Source: Lycocorax pyrrhopterus obiensis
Lineage: Eukaryota > Chordata > Aves > Passeriformes > Paradisaeidae
Length of the DNA stretch: 64,000 nt
Assembly: GCA_014706295.1 (NCBI GenBank)
Contig: JACSVZ010000002.1
Location: forward strand, 104,452,047-104,516,046
Direction of reading: 5' to 3'
A program made the position numbers and the translations under genes. Each line of letters opens with the position of its first letter. Position 1 is the first letter of the stretch. A model generated the notes under the pieces. It saw nothing but the letters and a program-made list of their open reading frames with translations, did not search any database and had not been told where the DNA came from. Shown here piece by piece: positions 1 to 14,100 of this stretch.

Positions 1-2640
1 CCCAGAGTTGGGATCCCCTTTAGGAAGGACCAAACTGGTTGTTATTTTAATTTCTATGTGTTGGATGTCTAAAATGGTACTGCAAAGTGGCATACTATGG
101 GAAAATGGCCTGTATTAAAAAATGGTGTATTTATACATTACTTCTGTATTTACAGTCTGGTGGTTTGATGTGGTCTGCTATGAGAGCACAGTAGAAACAT
201 TCTACATGAGAATAGGGACCTAAAATCATAACTCATCACAAATTAATAAATGTGGCTAAATACAATCAATGAATAAGTCCTAAGAAGTCCATGTTGTGAT
301 TTTTCCCTGACTTTACACTGGACAGGAGATGTTTGGTTATCAGGCCCCCTATCCTGGTCTTTTATTTTACAACTCTAACTTTATGTCTGTAAAACTCACA
401 CATTCTCAGTCTCATGTACTGTAATGATGGTTATTTCATGTAGTATTTGAAAACTGAACATGAGATGCCATTCAAAGCTTTACTGAGAGACGGGGAAATT
501 CTTTGCATCTCACTGCAGAGAAGGGATTCTCAGCATTTGTGGTGTCACTTTTGCAAATATGTGACCGGGAAACGCTAATATGACCTTTCCTTTTTCAAGT
601 AATATTTTCTAGCACCACCCAGGACTCTTCAACAAGTCCCATTCCATTTTGGGTATATTTCAAATCAGCAGTTTTTAGTTCAGTCTTACAGGCATAGAAG
701 GCAGATTTTTGTTTAGGAATAGGCATCATTCTGTTGCTGGATATGTGGGTGTTGGCTAGAAAATCTATCATTCTAATTTAATTTTTTTTTTAAGTGGTGG
801 ATGCTCAAATGTCAAAACACTGAGGGGCTGTTACTTGCAGATTGCAGATTTATCAAGCAGCTGTGACATTAAAGTAATCTTACTCTGGTTACAGTATGCA
901 TTTGTCAAGGGCACAGGCTTGCACAATGATTCTGAATTCCTGTGGAATTTAACTGAGCAACAGCTGGTCTGTAGGATGTGTAGATTTTAACAAGGTAATG
1001 TCTGTGTTTTGGCAAAGGACTTGTGTGACCTTCTGCTGAAGCTGTTCCGAAGTGCCGTCTTCCTCCATTCAAGTCTGTAGGGGTCCTGAAACAGTTTTTG
1101 TGTGAAATTTCTCCATTCTCTCGTCTCTCAATTTTATCACAGGTAAATTCTACAAAATTCTTCAATGGGGCATTAGGGGGGGAAAAAAAAAAAATGCCAT
1201 CAACACCACTAACTACATCTTAGGATGGAAAGAATACTCTTTTTGGCTTTTAATTGTGTCAGATTCCTTTTCCCCACAGTTGTTGGTTGGGGTTTTTTCA
1301 CTTGAGAGAGGTTTATGGTGCTGTATCTGCCAGGGTAACTGTGTCTTAGGGTTGAAGTTGTATTTCTCCCCAAGTTCCTAGAGGTGATGTTATCTTTTGT
1401 TCACTCAACAGTATGGTCATTCCTGAGAGCATCTGTCACTTTAGGCATTGTAAGATGGATGAGTCTCAAGTGAACTGCTAGTTGAAGCAAATGGTAAAAA
1501 TAAGAAAAGACATGGGGGTTGGGAGTCTTTAGAGGGGACAGACAACAAGGAAGCACTGTTGGAAATCAAAAGTAAGCCAGACCATAGTGGAAGAAAGAGC
1601 CAAAATGTGGATCATGTTAGCAGATCTCACAGGTCTTGGAAATGAAGATTGGTGGCTGATGAATTCTGAAGAGATCTTCTGCATCTTGGCAAAAATGCTG
1701 TTGATTTGTTTCTTGCTTTGTTTGCAAATAAGGGAGAATAAGAGATGACCTGAACATAAGATGAAAAAAAATTTTTTTGTCACGTGTGAAAAGGTTAGGG
1801 CAAATTCATGCTGCCAGTAATCAGGAAATATTAATGATATTTTGTGTCTTAAGTATTGCGTGATAATCTGTCCGTTCTGAGTGGGCATGTACCAGTATAA
1901 AAGCCAAAGCAGCATAGCAGCAGTTTAGCTTTTGGAAAAAAATGTAAACTTAAAATGCATAGTTGGTGGTATTTCAGAAGGTACTTAATATTTTTAAAAG
2001 AGGTAAGGTTCCCTACAGCACCTCTGATCTAGCTGGACTAATTGAGTTAGACTTTTTAACAGAGAGAAGTGGTGCAAAAACACATAAACCCCAAGAAAAC
2101 TCCCTCGAATGCACTGACAAGCAGATCCATACCCCCCACCCCCAAGCTGAGCAAAGGTCTGTGTTTGCAAAAGCAGCCGCCAAAGGACAAAAGGCACTTA
2201 CAGCCCAGTGTGTGTCAAGGTTTGGGAAGGGTCCAGGAGGATCTTGGCTTGAAAAATTATTTTGTCACACTGTTGGCATTGGTCCATAAGGGGAAGCACT
2301 GGTTGAAAGGAGAAGAAATTAAGATGATTAGAAGCTTTAAAGCTTCACAAATGGTGGAGTATCTCTCTTCTCAATGGATGTAAATAATAGATGAAAGACC
2401 GAGAGTGACAACAAAGGCTCAGGGCCTTTAAGAGAATGTGTGCAGCCTGAATAGAGGTCTGTGGCCTAGGGCCAAAGGTCTTAGCTTTGAGTGTAATTAG
2501 AAGAAAATACAAAAATGTCATTACTAGCAGGTGAAATGTTCAGCACGTGTCTGAAAAATAGCAATTTCAGAGCCAGGAGCTGTTGGAATTGGATTACTGA
2601 CATTCTGCAATCACTGGAGTCTGTGCAGAGCCCTACAGTT
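1..2640. other. Non-coding 5' region, no supported feature
   Basis: AT-rich single-copy-looking DNA with many stops in all frames. I see no exon, promoter or recognisable repeat. It probably belongs to a 5' intron of GREB1L, because the first coding exon at 18828 starts at a splice acceptor and so needs an upstream leader exon. That placement is inference. Confidence 0.5.
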
Positions 2641-2750
2641 TGGTCGGGAGTTGCGTGCGTTGTCCCTGTTGTCCATCTGTGCCGGACCCACTGCCAGCGT
2701 GGCGGGGATGTGCCGCGCGGGGCAGCATCGGTGGTCGCTGGCAATAGAGT
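2641..2750. promoter_or_regulatory. Short CpG-dense patch (candidate regulatory element)
   Basis: About eleven CpG dinucleotides fall in roughly 105 bases, including a CCGCGCGG core near 2713. The surrounding kilobases contain very few CpGs and are AT-rich. The patch is too short for a standard CpG island and has no TATA box or clear initiator. It could be a small intronic enhancer, an alternative promoter fragment or a GC-rich relic. Function is not shown by the sequence. Confidence 0.3.
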
Positions 2751-5700
2751 TGTTTAGTGCCTTTCTTCAGAACACAACAATCCTGCCCAAAACCTTCCCT
2801 GAGCCAGAGGTGAGGGTTACAGCTGCTCTCTTGAACAGGCTGATTTTTAAAATTGAGGGGTGAGGGGGAAGCTTTAAGGCCTTTAATTTTAAAACCTGGA
2901 GTTTGAATTCTGGGTGTACAGCTGCGTTCTGCTTTTGACAGTGGGCCTGTGCCTGTAGTCCCAGCTTTATGCCTTAAAATCCCATTTGTGAGCAACGGAA
3001 AATTCCTTTAAATCTTTTGGCAAAATATGGTCTGTTGCTATTGAGAAACCAAACCAGTTTATCTGCCTAAGAAAGTCTTGTCAAAGTCCACTCAATGATA
3101 ACTTAATTTAAAGCTTTTCCTGATGTTAATTTCTGTTCTATACAGCCCTAGGTATTTTAGGAGTTATTCTTTTGCTTGCTACATCATTTTTGCCATTCCT
3201 TGGGGTATTTCAGGTATATTTTCTCTCACAAAATGCAATTTCTATTAGTAATGTTTTCAGTTCAATACTTTTATGGAAAGCCAGATAGGAGAGCAACTAG
3301 CTAATTCTGATTTCATTTTGAACATTGGTCTCCAGGGTAGATAACTGCTCAGCTATTTAGTCTGCCTTTTTAAACTAATAGTAAAATAATTACTTCTATT
3401 TTATAATCTTTTTTTAAAAATGTTTCTACAACAGTTAATTCTATCATATTAATGTGATAAATTCCTAATCTTTCATATAGTGACTTCAGCACCAAAAAAG
3501 TGCAAATTCCAAGTTTGTACTTCTGGTAGAATATAGAGAAGCAATCAAGCACTTGCAGCCAAGTATTCCTCTAAAGAAAAATGTGCTTTTTAAAGTCATT
3601 GGCCCTCCTTTTTTCACCGCAGTTCAGTTTTCACCCTAGACCAGGTTTCCACAGGAAGGGTTTTTTGACTTGTTTTAAACTGTATTCTGGCATGAGTTAT
3701 TCTGATTTTTTTCTCCCTTTTTATTTTTCAGGTGTTCAGGAGTTTTAAACAACTTTGCAGCAAGGCTTCACAAACTCTTAGCTGCATCCTTTAATCATGA
3801 CTGCATTTCAAATAGGTTAAAAGGAATCTGAGAAGGTACCGTACTTGCCTTTCCTAATAGACAATACATTGTATGTTTGTGATCAGCATCTCTGCTTTCA
3901 TTTCCATTGACTGCATTTTAGGAGCAGTGTGGACTGTAAATAATGATTTTATTTTTGCTTCAGGTGTGTAAAATGTCCAAGTTATTTAAAAAAATAATGA
4001 AATCCAGTTCATATAATCAAAAAGCCTTCAACAGAGGACTGATTTGTCCTTCCATTTTTTTCTTATATACCCACAATGAGGTCAACTTCATTATTTAATG
4101 ACAGTTCTTTTGAAGCTGTAACAATTTTCTTCTGCTGTTTTACTTAGAGGCTTTGCAAATACCTAAGAAACTAGCTAAATATATGTTTTATGCACTTGGA
4201 GGGTGAATGTTTGTTTGTTTATTTGTCCTCTCAAAGGGTTTAAAACAAATGGGAAGAAGAATGCAGATCTTTGTAATGATTGGGATAGATTTGTGCTTCC
4301 AGCTGAGATTCTCACACATCTTTTTTTTCCTGACTTGTGAGAGGGGGGAGGCTTGCCTCAGTACACAATATTGGGCTCACATAGTTTCTTGTTGCATTTA
4401 AATAGCCAGCGTACCCAGAAGGCTGAAGATCTATTCCTGCTTTATGACCTGTTGTATCCCTGGGGCAAGGGCAGCCCTGAGCGGAGCAAGGGGGTCATGG
4501 CCACAGCCCAGGTTCTGACTGGCGCTTGTGGGCTCCCAAAACCTGCCTGCAGGAACATTTTGGCAACATCTGGAACATGGCATAAATCTGGAAGAGGGGG
4601 GAACCTCTAGGATTTTGCTTCGCCAGGTGCTAGGAGGAAGCAACATTAGCCTTTTTGATGGGGGGGGGAGGCAGATTCTGTAGCCCTGAAGTTAGGCTAA
4701 ACAATTGCAGGGGTCAAAGGACAGCTGAGTGCGGTCAATGAGACACCCTGGGGTGTATTTTGTTACTTAGTAAAAGGAGCAGCATCCTAAAACCCTAAAG
4801 GATTCTCTTGAAAATCTGTGTTGTGAAAAGGTTTTATGAGTCTGATGGCAAAAAGTGCTGATTTAGCTAAGGAATGCTTGCTTTTGTCTAAATGAAAGGC
4901 TAATCCTTACCAAATGTTGGCAGCTATTATAGTGCAGTCAATGCAGGTCTGAAAGGACAGTTAGAGTAGAAGTGTACTTTGGGATCCCAAATGTTTATCA
5001 TTTTAATGGTTCTGTAACTGAAAAGATTTCTGAAACTTTCAACTTTTATCCTAAAATTTAAACCATAAAATAGCTGAAAAAGTAAAAAGTAAATCTTCAC
5101 TTAGGATTTAAGAAAACTGTTCATAAGGGAGCTGTGCCTGCCTGGTTATTCTATATTCCCTGACAAATTTGCTTTAGATTTTCAGGGTATTGCCTGGCTT
5201 AAAGTGTAACTTCCTTTAATCTGCTAACACTTACTAATTGGCTGAAAAAACAGTGTGGGTTTTTTTTCTGGTCTTGAGTAATTTTTACTGTTCTTGTTTC
5301 AATGCTCATGAGAAAAAAATAAAGAATAGGTTTGGGGTAATTAATTCCTATAATTTGTTTAGCATTATCTTTCTTTAAAAGGACAGCTTATTAACACTTA
5401 ACATTTATCATAGAAACAGATAAGAAATCAATGTCAGAGCCAAGACCTTATAAATAACCCAAAAGGAAATGTAATAATGGCTGTCTTCACCACAGAGGTG
5501 ATGGGGGAAGGACTGGGCATGTGGCAGAAAAGGTTCAGTGCTTTTTGTTTTCCTTTGGAAGGGGGGGTTGCTGCAAGGCACGACCCGGGGCCTCTGGCTC
5601 GTTGGCCCTACTGTCTTACGCAAACACTCATGGTCGTATTAGGAAGAAAAAGGTACTTGGGAGCCAGCAGTGGTGGCGTTTTTATACTGACTAGCCTGGT

Positions 5701-8700
5701 GTTTCATCGTGATCTTCAGAAGAACTCTGTAAGAAGAGTGAAAAAGAATAAACTGCGTCATTTTCAAGGCGGGGGAGGGAAGTGAGCAAAGAAGTTGACA
5801 AGGTGGTTTGGTTTGTTTTTGAAAGAAACCTACTTGCAAAATATAGCTCTTTGTAGAGTTTAATTTTTAAACTCTTCAGAAGTCCTTCTTACAGGTGCTT
5901 AGCATTGATTTATGTCAAGGTTAAGGCACCTTTAAACAAATAAAAGTTGGGAATGGATAAACCTACTAAAATACAAATTGCCTATTAAACACAGAAGATG
6001 TTTGTATAGCATTCAGGTTGCCACAAAACTGACACATGTTCTGAAATTCTCCTGATAACCCCTTCTAAACTCATCAGGAAATGATGGCATGTGTTTGAGG
6101 GGTACACAAGGGAGCAGCCAGATAGGATAGAGATGGAAGGTCAGGCCTTAGCTTTGACTTTCTAGGCTTCAGCTTCATGCTTTTGCAATAGGGCAATGGC
6201 AAATGAAGAAAGGATTAAGTGATTTATTTATCAATGAGATTGGCCTGGCTTTTGCTTTAGGAATTCAATGAGATGTCTGAGTCTATTTTCAGCTTTATCC
6301 CTATAGACAATAACTATCACGTTTTACACATATATATGTATATATAAGTGCTATATCTGTATAATTAAACTGCTTAGAGGAGTACATATTTGAGCTGTAA
6401 TGCTTAATTTTGTTTGTAACTTCAGAATTTAACTACTCAGAGTATGTAAAATAGGTTTAGGTGTGTTACTATATTTTTTTTTCCTCGTCTACTGGAGAAA
6501 ACTGTTCTATAGCTATAAACTGCATATTTTTCAGGTGTTTGGATTTTTGATTTTTTTTAAGTGGATTTTAGCCCACAGTGAGAATTTTATGCATAGTATT
6601 TATATTCTACTGTGGCAACAGCCACAGAAAAATATTTTGAGCACTGGTTTCTTGAGTGTCAGGATTTACTGGAAGTTTTATATGCATACCATCGAGAATG
6701 CATAGAACCTGTGAATTTTCTGTGTTGCTGACTCATTAAACCATAGTAGCAGCTTTAGGAATCAAGATTGCCTGTGCTAGCATGATTATGTTGCAGGTAA
6801 ATTAAGTCCAGCCTGTAAACATCATTAAGATTTTGGGGAGAAAAGTAGAGAAGCACAACTAATGTCTCCAACAAGTCAAATATTTTATTATCATTTTTTT
6901 CTTCCTGCAAGACATAGCCCTCCCCCATGCCCCCCTCAGTTTATCATAGTGGCTGATGAGTTGCATCACAGAAAAATATAAGCATTAGAAATTGAAAATT
7001 GTTTCCTCCCCCTATTAAGTGTTAATAGTATGTGATTTGAATTTTTGGATTTCTGTTTTGAGTAAAGATAGAGGTGGGTTTTTTCTCTAGACCTAAATGG
7101 CATTATAAAAATGTCATTTGTGGACATTTATCCCACAAATAACTTTTGAGATTCCTAAGTATCTAGAAAAGGTAGCTTAAATGTCAAAACTCTTCTTTCT
7201 TAGCTATATCCTTTGATATGGTGTTCAAGTGTTGTTCTGTTGATTGCCCATTTCTTGCAACTTTCATCCCATCTAAAATCTGGGATATTACAGACGGACC
7301 AACAGATGTGCATCTTTGATCAGGGTTGCCTCTGGTAATTTCAGAGATTCTGAACAGAACTTTGTTTATTTTACCAAAGAATTTGTGGTATTCTGGGGAG
7401 GGGAGAAAGCAGAGTCAGCTTTGACACATGACAAACACATGTTGTAGAAAAGGAAAAGGAAGAACTCTACAAAGCACTCTGCACTTGGAAGTTCATTTCC
7501 ACTAAAATTATCTATGAGAAATTTGGACACAGTTTCCCAGCAGCAGGGAAGTTGCAAGAAGTGTCTGAATGATATTAAATTGACATTACTTGTGGATTAA
7601 AGCTGATTTTTATGGTTTTGACCTAATAGAGGGTTTTCTTGTCCATTCAGTGCATTGTTTTTTGCATAGAAATGGCCATGAAAGCAGCTGGGTTTGCTGT
7701 GTTGGTTTTTTCTTGTGTCTGCATCATGGACTAAAAGTGACTGCAGAAGTGTTAGATGTGCCTCTCTATCTAGTGACTACATGGGAGCTTCAGGTTAGAA
7801 AAACCTTGTTTCCTCCTTTCTAAAACATATTTTGAGTTGAAAAGAGCAGACACATGATCATTTCAACTTATTTGAAAATGGTACTTTTGGAAGAGCTGTG
7901 CAAGCACGTGCTCTGAGGGAACTTGACAAACATTTTGACACAACCCTCTGTGAAAGGAGAGGGGCTCATTTTCACCTTTGCTGTTTCCTTTTTAGGGATT
8001 ACTAAGCTTGTAAAACCAAGGAGGACTCTTGTTCAGGCTTGCCTCTTTCCAGACTGGGATCTAGAGACAAAAACAGTCCTTTTTCAGAGGATGTGAGGAG
8101 CCAGCAACTTACCTAACCTTCTGTCCAAGTGCATTAGTGAAGGCTAGTTTAATTACTTAAGGCTGAGTTTATTTCTTCTTGATTTGATTTGTTTTTTAAT
8201 GTAGAAATGTGTGTTAGGGATTCATTTAATAATCTTTCTGGAGATGGAAAGGAACAAAACTCAATGGTGCTTTTGGCAGAACTATGCACTTTACGGGTGA
8301 AGGAGAAGGGGGAAATGCCACGTGTGAGTCACTTGGATGCAGGATGTTATCCTCTGTAGAGGGTCATAGACACGTTCTGGCTGCAGAGACCTTTTTTTTT
8401 TAATTGGTAACCCTGAAATTACTTTCAAGTTGCATATTGCTAGTGCCATGGTACATCTCCAGCTCTGCCAACTTCAGGGGGGAAAAAAGTTTGCTTGTAA
8501 CAAAGGAGAGGTTGAAGTCAACAAAATTTTACTCCAGTGCTTTATTTTTAGCGTGTTGCAGCTGTCAGAAACCAGAACATGCATCAGATAAGAGGAATAC
8601 TGTGGAAAAAGAAAGTATTAAGTGGATATTTGTGAAGAATTGGGTCATCTTTGTTTGGAAAGTTTTAAGAGCCAATGTAATCTGTATTGCCATTATGCCT

Positions 8701-10260
8701 ATTACTCAGAAAGTTTTATTTTTATTAGTGTCAGTTCGTATGTGTTTCAAGAACTGAGAACTTTCAGAACCACTAATGTCTCTGCAAAATGAATAGCAAT
8801 TCGTTTATATTGCTTGGCCATTAGAATGTCTTTGCCTCCCTTATTTAGCAGCACTTTCACATGAGAAAACTTTAAAAAAAAAAAGAAAGAAAAGAACATG
8901 GAGAAAAACACTTTTCTTGTAGTTGTATGTATCTAAAATGATCTTTATCAAGGATTTTCTTTTTAATGCTTGTACTATACAATCTGATGTTGAGATGTGT
9001 CAGAATGGATTACATTTTAGCTTCTATTTTCTGTATCTTAATAGTGAATTTTTTGCTGTTTTCCTATCAAGTAATGTCATCTTGGTGAGCAGTCTTTAAA
9101 AATGTCAAGCATAAGTTCCTGTGCAAATGGTACCTTCTGCCTACAATAAATAAACAGCTTAAGCTGTGATGTTTAAAACTTAAAATTTTGCAGCCCTGTG
9201 GCCTAAGGATTTACAATAATTTACATACAGGGTTTGCTAAGCCATAAGGCACAGTCCTACTCCATAGTCCTATTGAAGGCAACACCAGGCAGGTGAACAT
9301 GTTCTTACAGTACTGAGTTCTGAAAGCAGATCAGGAGAACTGATGTAGAGAAAATTTGCAGGAAAAAAGTGAAACACAAACAAGTTGAGCAAACTCAGTG
9401 GTTGGAAATTACTTCAATATCTTTAGCTTTATATGATGGTCTTTGTTAGTCCAGTTGTATTGAAGAGTTGGTCACAAACTTAATTGATAAGGTGTTCAAA
9501 GTATGCCTGGGATTGTAGGTGAAGTGCTCAACTTGCAAGTGCCCAGTCCTGAAATGCTTAATGGGTCATCATCCCTTTCATTTTCACGAGCAATGCCAGC
9601 TGAGATGCCATTGTGATTGCTTCTTTTTATGGCATTATATGGCTCTTTCAATTTCTCAGGATAGAAGCAACTGGAAAAAAAAAACCCAAACAAAAACATA
9701 ATTCATAAAAGTCAGCAGTTAGCGATAATTACCAGCATTAAAATTGCTGACAAATACAGACTTGTGTTTATTTAGAAAGACGATTGACTGAGCTTCCCAG
9801 TTATGGAAATTAATTTCTTTTAATGGTGGAATATTAGACAGTGTTCTATTGAAATGAACGTTAAATCTTCATTAGAAACAAAGCTTTAAATTAACTGGTG
9901 CACCTGAGAAGATAGTTTACTTCATAGATTATTGTAAACTACATAAATAGATTTTATGTCTCTGATACTTCTGAATAGTTCATTTTAATTGGTAATTACT
10001 AAATATAGTTGTTAGCTAATTTACAATAAGATCTGTGTATTAACAGAATATGTGTTGTCAGTGAGTGACCGAACACTTACATATATGAAAAGTATATATA
10101 AATAACAACGTTTCAATTAAAATATATTGGCTTTGGGAAGAGTTACTGATTTTGAATACATTATTTGGGGAACAAATTTGTGCTTATTTTATTATGTTAA
10201 TTGCTCATATACTACATTAATTTTATCTGCTGTGTTATTAAGAGTGGTAGCTGAATGAAT
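2751..10260. other. Non-coding 5' region, AT-rich, no supported gene
   Basis: Contains a TA-rich microsatellite-like tract at about 6327-6346 and several short homopolymers, but no exon or family I recognise. The stretch at about 9700-10250 is markedly AT-rich with many TAAT-type homeodomain core strings. That composition can mark conserved non-coding enhancers but proves nothing alone. The open frames here are short and look like chance. Confidence 0.5.
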
Positions 10261-11114
10261 TCATAGAATCATAGAATGGGTTGAGCTGGAAGGGACCTTC
10301 ACGACCATCTAGTTCCAACCCCAGTGCCTCACCACCCTCACAGTGAAGAATTTCTTCCTAATACCTAATGTAAATCTATCTTCTTTCAGTTTAAAGCCAT
10401 TTTCCCTTGTTCTATCACTCCATGCCCTTGTCAAAAGTCCCTCTCCAGCTTTTTTCTAGGCACTGGAGGTCTGCCTGAAGCTTTCTCTTCTCCAGGCTGA
10501 ACAGCCTCAACTCTCACAGCCTTTTCTCACAGAAGAGGTGCTCCAGCCCTCTAATCATACTCATGGCTCTCCTCTGGACCTGCTCCAGCAGGTTTACATC
10601 ATTCTTAGTGTGATGGAGACCCCAGAGCTGGATGCAGCACTCCAGGTGGGGTCTCACCAGAGCAGAGTAGAGGGGTAGAATGACCTCCCTTGGCCTGCTG
10701 ACCACGCTGCTTTTGATGGAGCTCAGGATGCGGTTGGCCTTCTGGGCTGCAAGTGCACATTGCTGGGTCACATTACTCTTCTTGTCAACCAATATCCCCA
10801 AGTCCTTCTCCTCAGGGCTGCTCTCAATCCATTCTCCATCCAGCCTGTATTTATGCCTGGGGTTGTCCCAACCCAGGTGTGGGACCTTCATGAAGTTTTC
10901 ATGGGACCACCTCTCAAGCCTGTGAGGTCCCTCTGCACGGGATCCCTTCTCACCACTCTAACCCGATTGTAGAAGATTACCAAATTTTCAGGCATGATTT
11001 GCCTTTAGTGAAGCCTTGTTGGCTGTCACCAGACACCTCCTTATTTTCCATGTGCCTTAGCATAGTTTCCAGGAGGATCTGCTCCATGATCTTGCTGGGC
11101 ACAGAGGTGATTCA
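10261..11114 (-). mobile_element. CR1 LINE fragment, 5'-truncated and internally deleted
   Basis: On the minus strand this reads as the 3' part of a chicken-repeat-1 non-LTR retrotransposon. The + strand begins with the characteristic repeated ATAGAATC 3' terminus at 10261. A 125-codon minus-strand frame (10514-10891) carries the RT-distal block with [30 protein letters not shown] and [14 protein letters not shown]. Beyond about 10975 the match resumes with an upstream RT block ([13 protein letters not shown], then [12 protein letters not shown] at about 10990-11090), so several hundred bases of RT core are missing near 10968. The 5' limit near 11114 is approximate. The element is dead: it lacks the endonuclease and the central RT. 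Part of the 5' non-coding region. Confidence 0.92.
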
Positions 11115-14100
11115 AACACACAACTGCCTGCCTGTGCGAACACTTCAGGTGAGTCGAAGAATAAATTGTAATTTATGTCTGCAACTAATTGCAAAATCAA
11201 AATTACACAGCAAAAATATGCCTTGATCTTACATCTAGGATTAAGCATCATTGCTGATTTGGTTGTACTGCACTGGCATTAATCACGTAGTTAATACTCC
11301 TATTGATTTAGGACAGAAAACATGAGTGGGGAGAGCTGTGTATGAGCATGCGTGTTCTAAGGAAGCAGGCTGAGGTTTTCAAAAGTTCTGCTTAGTGATT
11401 TATTTGTGCCATCCCTGCATGACTGTGTGAGCACATACTCCTTTTAAAATAATGAAGTCTTTTAACAATACCAAAATTTGAAAACCAAAAGCAATGTTTG
11501 TGGTTTGATAACCTTTTTTTTGCGCACCTGAAGGTTTTTCTATTGAAAGAGAAGTGTATCCCTTCTGTTAAGGGTGCATAGTAATGTTCCTTTTCCCATG
11601 TATACTGTGAAAGATCCCTGCAGCATAAAAGGATTTGCTCCATCTTCTACAAATTTATTTAGAAAACCCTACAAAACCTTCACAGTAACTTATCTGCTCA
11701 TTTCATAACATAATTTGGAAAGACTCTAAGAGCTTTGCAGTCAGGGTAGGCTAAATCAACATAATTAAACTCCTGAAAGCTTTTATATGTTTTCCTTCAT
11801 CTGCTTATGGCATCTGTTTTCTGAGGAAATGGCATCAAATGAAGCTTGGAACATGCTTAATCTTAAATCACCTCAGTCCTCACTAGAGGAATGTGTTGGT
11901 GCACTGTCTGCACCGGTTTTCCTCTCACTGTGTTTTAAGAGTTTAACCTATCCAGAATGCAGCAGTTTTTTCCTGAGTGGGAGCCATAACCTGTAGAAAA
12001 GTAAAGCAGTGCAAGGTCTGTACAGTTATTGTCACAAAGCTTTATGTGCAGAAATCTTGCAAAATGACTTCCACTACCGTTGGGGGGTAAGAAGAACTGA
12101 CTGTTGTTGGGTTTATGTAGCTTGATTCCAGCTACAAAGACTTCACTCTAAAAGAGTGTTTTAGAACTTCAGGCTTAGAAAAAGATTGTATCTAAAGATT
12201 CTGGGAAAGTATTGTCAGAACCTTTGAAAGATGAAGGAAAATGTGTAGTGTTAGGCAATAAACACAAGTGCTGAACTTGTAACTGAAAACTGCTGAGCTG
12301 CCATTTTGTAAAACTTGACTTGAGCTCGGCTTGCAGTGACTTCTGCACCATTGTGCCTCTCAGTGTATTCTGTGTTTGATTGTGGTTGTAAACTGCTCTT
12401 TGTGTGTACAGCTCAGTGGATAACACTGTTAAAAAGAGTTGAAGAAACATTTCAAACTGTAGGTAAAAGAGATGGTGTTTCACTTGCTAGTTCTTGGTGG
12501 TTTTCCTTTGCCAGCCTCAGTGTGACATCGCTGCTGGTTTATTCTGTGAAGCTGAAAACTCCCAGGTCACCGAATTTCTAAAAATGCAATTCAGACTTAA
12601 TTTTTGCAGCATTTGGGGGTGAAGTTGATAGCTTCATGCATGTAAGTTCAACTTAGTAACACCATCCTGCATCCAGGTGTTACTTTTACCTTTGGTATGT
12701 TTATTGTTTTGTGAGCTGTTCCTGAGGACTGTATAGTCTGGGGTGGAAGGGGTGGAGAAGTAAGGGCATAGCAGCCTCCATATTAAGACCACTTGTGATT
12801 TGCTTTCAGTTTGGTGTTGTGGGGAAACAGCTGCCCTGTTCCACCATCCTGCATGTGGCTCTGTAGTGTATGCATTTTTCTGTCTCTGTCCAAGGAATTG
12901 TCCAAATCTCAGATAATGTGATGCAAAACTCCAAGTACAGATACCATTAATTGAGCAATAAGAGAAATAACCTTGTCAGGAAAAAAAAAAGTGTTCTTGA
13001 TCTTTCCCATTACTCTTACACAGTAGTGGCAACATTAGACTGAAAGACGAGACTCTAAATGGTATTGGATGCAAACAATATTTTCTTCAAAACAAAATGA
13101 AAAAGATGAGAGGAAACTGCACTGTAAATAAGGTGAATCCAAATGAATTCGTTTTTCTTGAAAGACATTGTGAATGAGTTATTTGTCACTTGCTACATAA
13201 GATTGTAAGCTATTTTACAGTTGAGTTTGGATATCCCTAATGGAGACAAAACAGGGTGAGAATCTCAAGATGTTGAATAAACTGTGAGGGGGGGAAGGGA
13301 TCTTACAGTGGTTGTGAAGTAAGGCTTCTACTCCACCTTACAGTCTTGTTTTGAGTCCCATGTAAGTCTTCCCCACTGAATGCTACGGTTGATACTGTAT
13401 ATAGACTTTTGACTTTGAAGACTGCGCTTTCAATTAGTGTATATTTTTGTTATTGTCATTATTAATTGACATCCTTTCTGCTGTATGCGTGTTCATACAT
13501 CCTAGTGGTGCTCTAATGGGAAAAAATAATACTCACAGAACATGACTAAGAATGATGTAAACAATCAAAACCACTAGCTGTACCTGAAACAACCGGTTCA
13601 GTTATTCTGCAGCATAAATAGATGCCTGGTCTCTCTTTGCCTGAGATAACCCTTTGAGATACAGAAGCTGTGCTGGGCCTGGCAATGCCTTTGTGGAGGA
13701 ACTTGCTTTCTTTTCCTTTGAAGAGACAGCTTTCTGTGGGGTTAGGCCAGATCAGAAGCCAGATTATGTGTTTTGGAGAACACAATTACATTATTAGGTT
13801 AAACACAAAGTAAGGACTTGATAGAGCTGACTTAATGGAGGGTGTTTGCATCAGATTCATCATTCGCTATCAGGTAATTGTGAAATTGCTTTAAGCCATA
13901 ACAACAACACTCACCCCCTCCCTCATCCTCCAGTTCAGTTCCTCTCCTTTAAAGTCTCTGGGGTCATGACCCACCTGGAGGCCAAATATGTGGTATCTGG
14001 TGTACCGAATGATCTGATTATATTTTTACTAGCAGAGCCTTCAACTCAATGTGTAGTTCTGGCTCCCAAGAGTTATTGAGTAATGATCCACTTTTCAGAG

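Noticed and set aside
2633..2995. 120-codon minus-strand frame over the CpG patch
   Set aside because: Stops are depleted by local GC content on both strands at once; the product resembles nothing known and has no splice context.
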